A DNA stretch of 64,000 nt from Megaleporinus macrocephalus (lineage: Eukaryota; Chordata; Actinopteri; Characiformes; Anostomidae). Under the pieces are notes generated by a model, which saw only the letters and a list, made by a program, of their open reading frames with translations, was not told where the DNA came from and searched no databases. Positions 22,108-34,354 of the stretch are shown one piece after another. Position numbers and translations under genes: made by a program. How positions within the stretch are numbered: position 1 is the first letter of the stretch; each line of letters opens with the position of its first letter. Location: assembly GCA_021613375.1 (NCBI GenBank), contig CM038718.1, positions 43,918,166 to 43,982,165 of the forward strand, given 5' to 3'.

Positions 22108-23483
22108 GAGGATAACAGAAGAAATGCTGAGGAATAAAACAAACAGCAAAACACAGGATAACTAAGAACCACAGAAGACCAGACAAGAGTGAAGAAAACA
22201 AATTGTTTGACAAACACTGAGAGCAAAGAGAGAGGAAATGTAAGAACAAGGATAATGAGAAATACCTGGGAAACTGAAGGAGACACAGACTTGAAACAGG
22301 TGAGGGATTGACAGGGGAACGTAAACAAGGACATAGACTGACAGAACAAGGCAGGGTGTAACATTAGCAGAAGTTAGTGAGGCTAGCATTGCAGCTGTAG
22401 GACCTGTGAGCTTGGGCAATGTAGTGGAAAACCTGTCAATAAATATATAAATATATAAAAAACAACAAGTATCACCTTCACTTAACAGTAGAGACCAAAA
22501 ACCTACTTAACTTTTAATTTAAGTCAATGGAACCAGAATTTTCTCCATGTGATTTTGAAGCATTTGTATTTGTTACACAAAGTCTTACCTTTACCTGTTT
22601 ATTGCCTTTTTCATTATGTTTAAATTCATGATGAACGGACTGAAATCACCCAATAATGTTTTGGTATATATATATATATATATATATGCCTTTACTTTCA
22701 ATGTAAGTCAATGGAACCAGAATTTCTTCCAAGCTAATGTGGAGCATTTCTGTCATCAAATTCTCACACAGTGTAGAAATGGCAGCTTATGTGTTCAAAC
22801 TAGGTAGAAAAATAAAAATTGACAAAAAAGGAGATTTTTGAAGGGGTTGAAAAAAATTGCCCAAAATTACTACATTGACTAAAAGATATAAACAGATAAC
22901 TTTTACTATGAGTCAGTGTAACCAAAATGTTTTTCAGCAATTTTTTCAGTCCCATCATCATGAATTTACACATAATGCAAAATGCAATATACAGGTAAAG
23001 GTAAGACATTGTGTAACAAATAGAAATGTTTCAAAATCACATGGAGAAAATTCTGGTTCCATTGACTTACATTAAAAGTAAAGTAGGTTTTTGCTCTCTA
23101 CTGTTAAGTGAAGGAGATACTTGTTTTTTATATATTTATATATTTATTGACATGTTTTCCACTACACTGCCCAAGCTCACAGGTCCTTCAGCTGTAATGC
23201 TAACCTCACTAACTTCTGCTAATGTCACACCCTGCCTTGTTCTGTCAGTCTATGTCCTTGTTTACATTCCCCTGTCAATCCCTCACCTGTTTCAAGTCTG
23301 TGTCTCCTTCAGTTTCCGAGATATTTCTCGTTATCCTTGTTCTTACATTTCCTCTCTCTTTGCTCTCAGTGTTTGTTGAACTATTTGCTGTCCTCCCATG
23401 TCTGGTCTTATGTTGTTTTTAGTTATCTTGTGTTTTGTTGTTTGTTTTATTCTCTGTAGTTTATCTGCATTTCTGTTATCCTC
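22108..23483. repeat. Large foldback: inverted repeat with about 555-bp arms
   Basis: 22108-22665 is the inverted counterpart of 22928-23483. The translations on opposite strands match, for example SANVTPCLVLSVYVLVY on minus (22162-22419) and on plus (23026-23379), confirming long high-identity arms. The spacer of about 260 bp (22666-22927) has a TA run and MITE-family fragments (GTAAGTCAATGGAACCAGAA). The shared amino-acid strings come from noncoding repeat, not from a gene. Confidence 0.85.
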
Positions 23484-24636
23484 ACCGTTGACTCTATTAA
23501 AACTCACCTGCACATGTATCCGCCTCTCCAGTCTCCTCAAGTGTTACTACTAAACTAAAGACTCTATCATCCAGCTGGCCTACTCAAGCCCTTAGTGCCT
23601 AGTAGCCACACTTTAAACACTGTAAGCCCTAAATGTGGTTTCAAAGTCTTCAGTGGACTTGACCCCCAGAGTTCCAGCGCTGATAACACTCCATCATTTT
23701 TTACAATTTTAAAGCCTAGTTTTGTATAATTAGTGATATTTTAATCATTAAAACTCATTTCTCTGTGGTATGAAAAACCCATATACACATACTTATTATT
23801 GTTTTGTTAAGACATATGGGCCCCAGTATTGTGTACATGTGCAATATCATGTATAATACTATTAATACTAATAATAACTGAGAGTTTATAATATTATGCA
23901 TATTCATACAACACACAATATAATTGATTCTAGAAAAAATATGTTCAAAATCCTTTTACTAGACGTGAGGAACAGTGACTGCTACCATACGACATCATCA
24001 CAGAGCAACAACGGTGGTCTACCAGTACAGAGGTTAGGCTTATTTGTCATGTATAATAAAGAAAACATTCACATTCGGTCTACGTTTAATAGTACACTGT
24101 TTTCAGGCATTCAAGCCTTAAGACCCTGGGTTATAAGCCCCTTGAGGCCTTGCTGGGACTTTATCACCTTTGCGGCAAGCCTAATAACACCCTCACCCTC
24201 AACCAAATCAGTGCTGCTTTAGTAGAACATGAAGCTGTAAAGGAAGCTGTGAAGAAAAACAAAGAAGTTTTGGATGATGGTCTATCACTTGTGTTTGAAT
24301 TGTCAAATATATGACTGAAACAACTGAGGATGCTTTATAACTTGGAGAATGAAGCAATAATCAAATTAACATCCAGAATTTATTTTCATCATATTTAATT
24401 GTCCACATTAAAGGTCAGATGAAACAGTCTCTGAGATCAATATAAGATCAATATGTAATTCTTTCCAGCTACGCTGCATAATCTATCACCATCAGCTGAA
24501 TAATAGTCAAAGCTAGTCAAAGCTGCAGCTCCAACTATTTGCACTGACCCCAGAGGTATAGGAGAGGGTAATCATCGATTTCCTCCTTTCAAAGCCCAAA
24601 CAAATACAAATAAGAATTTTATCAGCTCAGCTGAAC
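23484..24636. other. Intergenic, nothing recognised
   Basis: No feature supported. Short open frames only. Confidence 0.45.
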
Positions 24637-24987
24637 ATACAGGAGCTCCACTTACAGACTGTAGTTCATCTGATTCTCTGTATACTTTATTACCCTGTTC
24701 TTTAATGATCAGGACCCTCACAGGACCACCATAGAGCAGATTTGCATGGTGGACTATTCTCAGTCCAGCAGTGACACTGTGGTGTTTAAACTGGTCCACT
24801 CACACCAGCACAACACACACTAACACACCACCACCATGTCATGGTCACTGCAGTGCTAAGAATGACCCACCTCCCTAATAGTACCTGCTCTGTGGTGGTC
24901 CTGACTATTGAAGAACAAGATGAAAGGGGATAAACAATGTATACAGAGAATCAGATGAACTACAGTCTGTAAGTGGAGCTCCTGTAT
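24637..24987. mobile_element. MITE-like element with about 100-bp inverted repeats
   Basis: The left arm (24637-24735) has CAGGAGCTCCACTTACAGAC and CTGATTCTCTGTATAC. The right arm (24885-24987) has their reverse complement. The middle has GTCATGGTCACTGCAGTGCT, and 25020-25045 has TTTTAATGTTATGGCTGATC, both familiar from abundant fish repeats (recall). The element probably extends to about 25050. Confidence 0.65.
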
Positions 24988-25059
24988 GGCCAGTGAAGAG
25001 TGTGTGTGGATACGAGGAGGTGGTTTTAATGTTATGGCTGATCTGTGTTTATAAGCTGA

Positions 25060-27069
25060 CAATGAAATTTCAATTTCTGCCTGCATTCAACTCTGTGAGG
25101 GGGTACAACTGCAAGGTGTGGTGGAAACCTCAAGATTTAGCTGCTAGTATCTAACGTTACCTATACTCGCTTTCATCTGAACATCAAACATTAAAGGTGT
25201 CTCTGTGAAACTTTCAGTTTAAGATGATCTGCTTCAACCAGCACACAGTGATCCACTCACACAGCATGGCTGCTACTTCCAGTCACTGTTGGAGGTTGTG
25301 GTGCTTATAAAGGTGGAGCTGCTCGTCTCTTCAATCTCTTCAGTGTTGAACGCTGAGCTGAAGCTGCTCCATGTTGTGCGAGTGTTGGAGAAACTGTCCG
25401 GAGTGAAATGTACAGACTGCAGAGTTAAAGTTGTTCAGGATTCTGTTAAAGATGTTCTTGTTTTGGGAATTCTCCGTTCCACCTTAAACGAGGCTGTGGT
25501 TCCATTCTGGCGTCTGTACGAGCTGCAGTGTTTAAGGTGGAACATTAGATGAAGAATGTGGAGAAGAGGAACTTCAGGCTGGTTTAAAGATGAACATGGA
25601 GCTCTGAAAGTTGGGTTGTTTGTTGGGAGGGAATGAAAAGTGGTGACGTTCCCTTCACAGCCTGGAACGCTGGATTTCTCCACCACCAGTTTGGTTGCTG
25701 TGGTGGTCGTATGTAAATGTTGGGGATGTAAATATTAACAAGTCTGTTACGTAACAGTTTAGGATTTTGAGCTTGACCTGTTTTATCATCCCTCTTTTAT
25801 AAAAGCAGGATTTTTACTTAAAGGAGGAACAACAGTGTTTGAGGTCCACTGTATGTACAGTCCTATATACCATAGGCGTAGCAACCGGGTGGGGGGGGGG
25901 TGGGGATCAAATATCAGAAACAGGTAGATTTGTCCCACCCAAAAATTAAATCACAGAAAAGCAGAAACTGTTTAAAAACACTATTTTAAAAGCGTGTTTT
26001 GTCAGCGTTCGCAATTCACGCACTGTGTTTGTTGTTAGCAACGGGCTCTGGTTGTTAGGTGGTCTTTCACATTGTTAAGGCTTGTGTTGAGATTTCTGTT
26101 TAGAAATATCCCGCAGTCGGCAGCTTTACTGACTCGAGGTCAGTGATGAGAGCAGTGAACAGCAATGATGACCATATATACTACAATAAAACAGCTTTAG
26201 TATAATGTGTTGCTATGGTAACAGACTAGGAGGGTTTGGGTTAGCTAACGTTTATATTAACTTTAGTTAGAAAGCACTCTGAAACGTAAAGTTACATTAC
26301 TCTCTGGCCACGCCCCCAAACTGCAGACTGCTACTACACTACAAACATAAAAAATAAAATATAATAAATAAAATAAATTAATTAAGTAATAAATAAAAGG
26401 ACTCCAGCGTTAGAAGTGCCGTCAGTAGTGCAGTATGTAATGTTCCAGTGGGTGCTGTTTGGGACACAGCCTTACTGTCTAACACTAATGTTAGTCTAGT
26501 CTAGTCAGGAAACCTTAACATACATTTATTTATCATTTCATTTCAGCATCATGCTCCAAAGAAAATTATATATGTTTTAGTTATATATGTATATAATCCA
26601 GATATTGCATGTATAGTTTAAAAGTTTTCTGACAACAGTACATGTAATGTGGAGGATCTAGTTTAGTGTGTAAAGTGATCTTTAATTGGATTTATCTAAA
26701 AATAAATAGATATACAGAAAATGTTTTATTTTGTTTATTTATATTTAATTTACTGTAATTACACAAATGTTGTACATCACTATACATACAGTGATTTACT
26801 ACCTTACCTACAGTGGAGTCAGCTTATAGATAATATTTAGGGGATAGGGTGGGCTTTGATTCATATTAGTGTCCACTGTAATGTCAGACCTGCTCCTATG
26901 CTCTTGCTATATTCTACTACAACTATGTAAATATGATTTTTTGTTCTATGATATCTTTAAAATATACTTAGAAATAATCATCTTAGTGTGTTCAAGTGTA
27001 TTTTATGTAAAAGTCTTATTTTATAAGTATTATTTTAAAAAATACACAGACTGTCCAGGCGGCTACAGC
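25060..27069. other. Intergenic, one short inverted repeat
   Basis: A short inverted pair around TTCCACCTTAAAC (25479) and GTTTAAGGTGGAA (25530) suggests a small foldback. A G-run is at 25892-25902. Mostly AT-rich, with no gene. Confidence 0.4.
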
Positions 27070-27420
27070 TTCTGAGACATCTACATTACATAATTCATGA
27101 GCCTCCCAGTCTGAGAGCACAGTAGACATTAACAGTGTCCTTAATTCCAGCTGCAGTGCTGAAACAAATGGCGAGTTGATTAAAGGAATTTAAAGCGCTG
27201 AATGAATTGTAGAGCTGAATAATGGCTGTAATTAGGTTTGCTGGCGGGAGCTGTGTTCGTATTGTGGTTGTGATTCATATGGTGGTTATGCAAGGCAGTG
27301 ACTGGGCCGTTCCTGCAGCTCTAATGCAGCGCTGCCTTACACAATAACACTGTAATCACACACTCGCAGCACACCGAGCGTCAGCCGCCTCACACTCTAA
27401 CATGCACTTCCGTCTGCTAG
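27070..27420. other. Possible conserved noncoding element
   Basis: A low-repeat block with many homeodomain-type cores (TTAATTCCAG, GAATAATGGCTGTAATTAGG) and CAGCTG-type E-boxes. It lacks stop-free coding frames. It resembles vertebrate developmental enhancers in composition only. Confidence 0.35.
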
Positions 27421-27449
27421 ACATTCAGTCTGCACTCGTTTTTACTTAG

Positions 27450-29388
27450 AGGTGATGCTCTCGTTCTATCTGTCTCTGCTTCTCTCTTTCTGTCTCTGTT
27501 TCTGTTTGTTTCTCTATATCTGTCTCTCTGTTTCTATCTGTCTCTCTCTGTTTCTCTGTTTCTTTCTTTCTATCTGTCTCTCTCTGTCTCTCTGTTTCTC
27601 TTTCTATCTGTCTCTCTCTGTCTCTCTGTTTCTCTTTCTATCTGTCTCTCTCTGTCTCTCTGTTTCTCTCTTTCTATCTGTCTCTCTCTGTTTCTCTCGT
27701 TCTATCTGTCTCTCTCTCTTCTTTTTTCTTTTGTCTGTCTCTGTTTCTCTCTTTCTATCTTTCTCTGTTTCTCTCTTTCTATCTGTCTCTCTGTTTCTCT
27801 CTTTCTGTCTGTCTGTCTCTGTTTCTCTCTTTCTATCTGTCTCTCTGTTTCTTTCTATCTGTCTATCTCTGTTTCTCTGTTTCTCTCTTTCTATCTGTCT
27901 CTCTCTTTCTCTCTTTCTATCTGTCTCTCTGTTTCTCTCTTTCTGTCTGTCTCTCTCTTTCTTTCTTTCTGTCTCTGCTTCTCTCTTTCTGTCTGTCTCT
28001 GTTTCTCTCTTTCTATCTGTCTCTCTGTTTCTCTCTTTCTATCTGTCTCTCTCTGTTTCTCTCGTTCTATCTGTCTCTCTCTCTTCTTTTTTCTTTCTGT
28101 CTGTCTCTGTTTCTCTCTTTCTATCTGTCTCTCTGTTTATCTCTTTCTACCTGTCTCTCTGTTTCTCTCTCTATTTCTGTCTGTCTCTCTTTCTCTTTCT
28201 ATCTGTCTCTGCTTCTCTCTTTCTATCTGTCTCTCTGTTTCTCTCTTTCTATCTGTCTCACTCTGCTTCTCTCTATCTCTCTCTGTGTTTCTCTGTTTCT
28301 ATCTTTCTATCTCTCTCTGTGTTTTTCTCTTTCTATATGTCTATCTGTCTCTCTGTTTCTTTCTATCTGTCTCTCTCTTTCTCTCTGTCTCTCTCTTTCT
28401 ATCTTTCTATCTGTCTCTCTCTCTTTCTCTTTTTCTGTCTCTCTCTTTCTATCGTTCTCTCTTTCTAACTGTCTGTTTCTCCTTTTATCTGTTTCTTTCT
28501 TTCTGTCTTTTTTTCTATCTGTTTCTTTCTTGATCTATCTATATCTCTCTCTATCTGTCTTTCGCTCTCTCTCTCAGTCTCTCTCTGTTTCTCTCTTTCT
28601 ATCTGTCTCTCTCTTTCTATCTGTCTGTTTCTCCTTTTCTCTGTTTCTTTCTTTCTATCTGTCTCTTTTTCTATTTGTTTCTTTCTTTATCTATCTATAT
28701 GTCTCTCCATCTGTCCTCCGCTCTCTCTCTCTGTCCTTTCTCTCAGTTTCTCTCTCTCTGTATTTCTTTCTCTCTCTGTTTCTCTATCTGTCTTTCTGTT
28801 TATTTTTTATCTCTCCTCTCTCATTTGTCTCTCTCTTTATCTCTCTTGTTTGTCTTCTCTCTATATCTCCCTCTTCTCTCTTTCTCTTTTCCTCGCTTTC
28901 TTTCCTATTCTCTCTTTTGTCCTTTTTCTTTTTTCTCTCTCTTTTTTTCTCACTGATATCAATTTCTCTTTACTCTGTCTTCCCTCTCCCTTTGTCTTTA
29001 CCCCCTTTTTATTCTCTCCCCCTTTTTTCTCCCCCCTCCCCCTTTTATTGTTCCTTTTTCCTGCCTCTCTCTCCTCCTCTCCCCTTTGTCTCTCTTCCTC
29101 TTTCTCTTTTTCTTTATTTCTCTCTTTGTCTCTCTTCCTCTGTGCCTCAACTCTCATTTTTTATTTTTTCTCAGTCTTTCTTTCTCTCTCTCTCATTTTC
29201 TCTAATTTCTCTCTCGTCTTCTCCCCTTTCCCTCCATATCTCTTTTCTTTTTCTTATTCTATTTTCTCTTGTACCATCTCCCTCTTTCTCTCTCTATTTT
29301 TATTCAATTGTCTCAATTTCTCCCTCTTTCTCTCATTCTTTCTATTGCTTCTTCCCTTCTTATTTATTTTTCATTTTTTTCACCTTTC

Positions 29389-29447
<59 letters not shown>

Positions 29448-29460
29448 CCCCCACCTCTCT
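27450..29460. repeat. 2-kb polypyrimidine tract (TCTCTGTTTCTC type)
   Basis: Almost entirely C and T with interspersed G, built of short phrases such as CTGTCTCTCTGTTTCTCTCT. It ends with a pure (CT)n near 29393-29440. The large serine/leucine/phenylalanine open frames through it are artefacts. Confidence 0.95.
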
Positions 29461-29529
29461 TTGTGTGGTTACCAGCAGCAACCATACCGAGAGGTACAGA
29501 GTGCAGGTGTGTCAGAAATACAAATCTTG

Positions 29530-29541
29530 TTGTGTGCCTGT

Positions 29542-29581
<40 letters not shown>

Positions 29582-29678
29582 CTGTGTATGTGTGTGTCTG
29601 TGTGCGTGTGTGCCTGTATGTGTGTGTGTGTTTGTGCCTGTATGTGTGTGTGTGTTTGTGCCTGTATGTGTGTGTGTG

Positions 29679-29710
<32 letters not shown>

Positions 29711-29711
29711 A
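29530..29711. repeat. (GT)n microsatellite with interruptions
   Basis: About 180 bp of GT/TG with CCTGTAT interruptions forming a small higher-order repeat. Confidence 0.95.
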
Positions 29712-30084
29712 TCCTACTTATTATTCATCACCTAATTCAGAAGGTATTTAATATAATTTGAGGCTATTACACATCAATACAGGGCTACCGCTAGTATAAC
29801 CTAGACAGCTTCCTATTGTCCTGCTAGTGGTTTGAAAGCTGTGAACACACAATCAAAGCATTTCTACATTCAAACTGGATTCATATTACTAATATTATTG
29901 CTTCCTAAAATTTGAATGTCAGTGTAGACGTGTTCACAGTAGTGGAGTCATGATGCTGACAATTTTGACTTCAATGCAGTGATTTGAAAACAAAATTGAT
30001 ACTATGTTTGATGCCAGAAGCAGATAAAATCGATGATCTTTCAGTTTTTCTGATAAACACATCCCAATAAACATTAGTTTTGTC
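29712..30084. other. Intergenic spacer
   Basis: Nothing recognised. Confidence 0.5.
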
Positions 30085-30675
30085 TCCACAGGGTAATTTT
30101 TGAAGGAAAAAAGTAGTTTTTGGGTAGAAAGACACCTGGAGGAGAAGGTAGTTCTTGAGTAGAAGGGCATATGGAGGAGAAGGTAGTCCTTGAGTAGAAG
30201 GGCATATGGAGGAGAAGGTAGTTCTTGAGTAGAAGGATGTCTGGAGGAGAAGGTATTCCTTGAGTAGAAGGACATGTGGAGGAGAAGGTAGTTCTTAAGT
30301 AGGAAGTAGTCTGAAGGAGAAAGTAGTTCTTGAGTAGGAAGTTGTCTGGAGGAGAAGGTAGTTCTTGAGTAGAAATGCATATAGTGGAGAAGATAGTTCT
30401 TGAGTAGAAGTGCATATGGAGGAGAAGGTAGTCCTTGAGTAGAAGTGCATATGGAGGAGAAGGAAGTTCTTGAGTAGAAGGATGTCTGGAGGAGAAGGAA
30501 GTTCTTGAGTAGGAAGTTGTCTGGAGGACAAGGTTGTTCTTGAGTATGAAGTTGTCTGGAGAAGAAAGTAGTCCTTGAATAGGAAGTAGTCTGGAGGAGA
30601 AGGTAGTTCTTGAATAGGAAGTAGTCTGGAGGAGAAGGTAGTTCTTGAGTAGGAAGTAGTCTGTAGGAGAAAGTG
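30085..30675. repeat. 35-bp minisatellite, about 17 copies
   Basis: The unit contains GGAGGAGAAGGTAGTTCTTG then AGTAGAAGNNNNTNT. Consecutive starts at 30151, 30186 and 30221 give a period of 35. All three minus frames stay open, giving false proteins of up to 254 residues. Confidence 0.95.
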
Positions 30676-30879
30676 GGCAAACGCCCACTAAAAATCAAGT
30701 CTCAAATTTTGGGGTGATGTGAGATGGTGGTGAGATGCATGCATGGTGGCCTTCAGACTGGTCACAAATACTGTGAGCTCGCTGCAGCTGTCATGTTAGC
30801 ATCACAAACCACAACACTATGTGTGTGGTCAGAGGACAAGGCAAGCAGGAAAGCAGATTTAATATTAAAAGTATTAATG

Positions 30880-31095
30880 TTCCAGTACTGGGTTGGATTC
30901 CCGGTCCGGGTGGTTCTGTGTGGAGTGTGTATGTTCTCTCCGTGCTTGAGTGGGTTCCTCCGGGTACTCCGGTTTCCTCCCACAGTCCAAACACATGCAT
31001 GTTAGATTGATCCTCACTCTCAACTACCCGTAGGTGTGAGTGTGTTGGTGTGTTGGCCATGTGATGGACTGGCAACCTGTCCATGGTGACCTGAT
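30880..31095 (+). mobile_element. SINE-like repeat, copy 2
   Basis: Contains GGGTTGGATTCCCGG, CTCCGTGCTTGAGTGGGTTC, TTTCCTCCCACAGTCCAAAC and TGATGGACTGGCAACCTGTC, the same block order as the copy at 11590 but with a longer middle. No A-rich or ATT tail is seen. Confidence 0.7.
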
Positions 31096-31418
31096 TGCCT
31101 CTAACTACCCCCCACAGAGCGGAGCACAGAGTGGAAATCCAAACATTAACTATGAACCCTAAGCGAAGTCACAAACCAAAGAAAAGGATATTTTATGCAT
31201 TTTTAGATTGTTTAGCTGAAATGGAAGGGTAACCGTGGCGATGTACTAAAATTGGACACCAGATAAACAGCTGCAAGTTGTTTTGAGAAAGTTTATTTAG
31301 TTTTGGACTTATAATAAACATGTAAAATATGGTAAAAATGGCCTAAAAATCATGCATGACATTATTTTGTCAAGGAAAGTGAAGAAATACATTTTAATAT
31401 GTGGGCTTTATGTTTATG

Positions 31419-31464
<46 letters not shown>

Positions 31465-31964
31465 TTATTATTATTATTATTCTTTTGCAGTAAAATCTGT
31501 TGTTTTTATTTTGGAGAGGTTGGGGGACCTTGGACACCCCAAAAAGCCAATGGGAAGACCCCTGTTCACTCTCTACTCCAGCTTGAAAAACTTCAAATCA
31601 GTAAAAGAAATCAACTCCAATTGGTGACTGTAGACACATGCATACACATTTTTCTAAAGGAAAAAGTCTTGGAGCAAATAAACTCTGTTATTGGTAGGCA
31701 CTAAAATTTTCATTCTAAAATGAAAATTTGAAAAGCGCCTGGTTTGTTTTGTTGTTTTTAGCATATTTGGACCATTTCAGATTAATTTTAATACCTTTTA
31801 GTGCTTTCTAGTCCAAATTTGAAGGCTTTTCAGGAACATTCCATTATGAAAATTCCACTACTTTATGGAGTGTTTTAGTGAAAAGCTTCAAGATTTGGGG
31901 GTGTATTTTCAGGCGGAAACTGCCAAAAACACCAGCATTCATACCCATCAAACATAAACCGGGA
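31096..31964. other. Intergenic with (TA)n and (ATT)n
   Basis: (TA)n at about 31421-31462 is followed by ATT repeats to about 31481. The rest is AT-rich intergenic just beyond the proposed 3' end of slc6a1. Confidence 0.6.
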
Positions 31965-31980
31965 TATTTTCAATAATCTT

Positions 31981-31986
31981 TATTTG
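31981..31986 (-). terminator. slc6a1: Candidate poly(A) signal for slc6a1
   Basis: AATAAA on the minus strand, with TGTTTGATGGGTATG-type GT-rich sequence within about 40 bases downstream. Not verified. Confidence 0.3.
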
Positions 31987-33112
31987 TAGATTTTTCTTAA
32001 TAACATGACAATCGTGCTTTATCATATGACACCATTTAAATACATATCCTGCGTATATTATGTTGTAGGCAGTTGAACAGTTAAAAATATACAAAACAAT
32101 AGTATTATTTCTTACTAGACATAAATTCTATTTGTTATAGTCATTTTTATAATCATTGTCACTTCTCGTCAGCTTTTCCATAATATATGTGCTTCGGTTT
32201 CTGAGATCAAAATATTATTGCAGAAAACAGCAACTCTTTTTCAAATGTTTCAACATTGAGACAATAACTTCAAATGTAATACAGACATTCACAGTTACAT
32301 GTTTTACACGACACAGTTTTACAACAAAGTTTCCAGAGAAAACTGTGGTAAAGTAAGTAACTTTTGTACAAATTTCACAGGACGTAGCCGTTTCACATTT
32401 CATAGGTGCTTTTCTCTTCGGAGTAAACGTGTTTCCAGTGACCAAATGCGTTTCACGGGTAGCTGCCATAGATCTGCAAACTAGCGCTTTGCCGCTGTCC
32501 TTAAACGCGCCGCCAGGGTGGTCTGCGACCCGAAATGGAATTCATATAGAGCGTATATTGAGACGGACAGTGTTGGAATGGGCAAGTTTAAAGACTTGTG
32601 CTTGAAATTTGGCTATAGTCATCGATTTCTAGACAAAATGACTCTGAAATGTGCTCTTAGTCCAAGCAGCATCTCTTAATTACACTGTAAACCAGGGTCA
32701 AATTGGGTTCCTTTCAGGACGCAGCTCTGCAGGCTTAAGCGTTCCTCCGCCTCACTGATTTAACTCAACAGCTTATTAGCAAGACTTCGTAAGCTGCAAA
32801 CACTACTCCCTGCACAGCTCACCGTTGACAGTGGGTGGGTTTGCAACTAATCATTGAGGTTGTTGTGCAGTATGCTGGACGGTTGTGGTTTGTGCAGAGC
32901 TTGAAAGTCAAACTGCAACAAACGCATGTGCTGACCAATCAGATAACAGCTAAGGAAGGCCTTCAGTGGTAGTTAGTGGCTACAATTCTTTATTTTATTA
33001 TTATTATTTTTACATTTTTGCTAGCAGCACTCCATTCACTGGTTATTAGTACCATTAATGTTAGGATCAGGCTACAGGAAATGTGTTAGTCGTCTTTGAT
33101 CAATGGCCCTTT

Positions 33113-33430
33113 CTGACAGTTAGGCCCAGAAATATTTGGACAGTCACACAAGCTTAATGATTTGAGCTCTCCGTGCCACCATATTGGATTTAAAATGAAA
33201 CAACTGAGGTGCAATTGAAGTGCAGACTTTCAGGTTTGATTTAAGGGGTTGAGCAATAATATCCTATGGAACATTTAGGAATTGCAACCATTTTTCTTCA
33301 AAGCCTCCTCATTTCAGGGGCTTAAAAGTAATTGGACGAATGAATATTGCCATAAATAAATTATTCATTTTTAATACTTTGTTGAGAATCCTTTGCAGGC
33401 AATGACTGCTTGAAGTCTAGAGCCCATGAA
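33113..33430 (+). mobile_element. DNA-transposon relic of a common fish family
   Basis: Landmarks in order: AGAAATATTTGGACAGTCAC, GAAGTGCAGACTTTCAGGTT, AGGAATTGCAACCATTTTTC and TTTCAGGGGCTTAAAAGTAA followed by TTGGACGAATG. The ATTTGGACA ends and the order match an abundant fish repeat that I recall but cannot name. Confidence 0.6.
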
Positions 33431-33632
33431 CATCACCCAATTCGTACCCAAAAAATTTCCACTGTCAGACCCAAATATGAGCATCAGGAATTGCTTGTGT
33501 TGTTTGACACAATCAATCAATCAACAGCGATGTTGCGTCCGAAATGCCTCACAATAAAGAGTCTAGCCTGGTAGAATTTTTGGTGCTTTGCCATCTAGTT
33601 TGACGTCCCCTACGACATGTATCTTGACGACA

Positions 33633-33650
33633 GAGCGCCCTCTAGTGCAC
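33633..33650 (-). promoter_or_regulatory. CTCF-like motif
   Basis: On the minus strand it reads TGCACTAGAGGGCGCTCT, one base off the CTCF core CCASYAGRKGGCRS. Confidence 0.35.
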
Positions 33651-34337
33651 ATATGTAAACATAGAGAAGAGAGAGAAGGTGATACTGCTATTATAGCCGT
33701 CAGGTGGAGTAACAAGCCACAGATCGCATGTATCCCAATAACATCCAATAAGAATGAAACAGCTATTTTCAGGTCTATGAAAGTAAAACTGTTCTCAACA
33801 CATTAGTTGCCTAACGTTCTCTTTGAAGCATAGACAGCTCAGACTGTCATTCATGTGTCATCATTAGGAAGTTTGTTTTATCTTTTTTTTTTTTCAGAAT
33901 GCAAGACCACCAGCATCACATGTAGCACTTCTGTAGCCATGATTGACAGTTTCTTGGCCCTACTTGACGACCTATGATCGCGAAAGATGACTGGTTGGTG
34001 TCAAACGTGTATTGCTGCTAGTTTCGCGACCAAGACATGACATGAATTTATGGCACTATGATTGTGTAATCTGATATCGTAAACATCATGGTCTGATCTC
34101 GCCGTTAAACTTTCTGCCTGTACACAACAAAATGACATCATTGGTGTTGATTTGCTCCGTTCAGACAAAGAAAGTCTTAATTTTGGGGTCTTTTATGATG
34201 AAGACTTGCAACATTCTTCACACTAGGACATGAGCTACACAGATACAGTTTTGCGCCTCATTGTGTTATAGATTAGTCATGACTTGATTCGTAATGCAGC
34301 CCAAGCGTGAGCTTTTTTTTTTGTAGATTTGAGCTCT

Positions 34338-34354
34338 ACAGCAAGGGGGCGCTA
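34338..34354 (+). promoter_or_regulatory. CTCF-like motif
   Basis: The sequence reads ACAGCAAGGGGGCGCTA, with the AGGGGGCGC core of CTCF sites. It lies about 700 bp from an oppositely oriented match. Confidence 0.3.

Noticed and set aside
22083..23422. Pair of similar open frames (SANVTPCLVLSVYVLVY) on opposite strands
   Set aside because: They come from the two arms of a foldback repeat. No other sign of coding.
27452..29761. Large Ser/Leu/Phe frames (up to 393 residues)
   Set aside because: Translations of a polypyrimidine tract and a (GT)n tract, not proteins.
29934..30698. Minus-strand frames of 204-254 residues
   Set aside because: 35-bp minisatellite read in all three frames.
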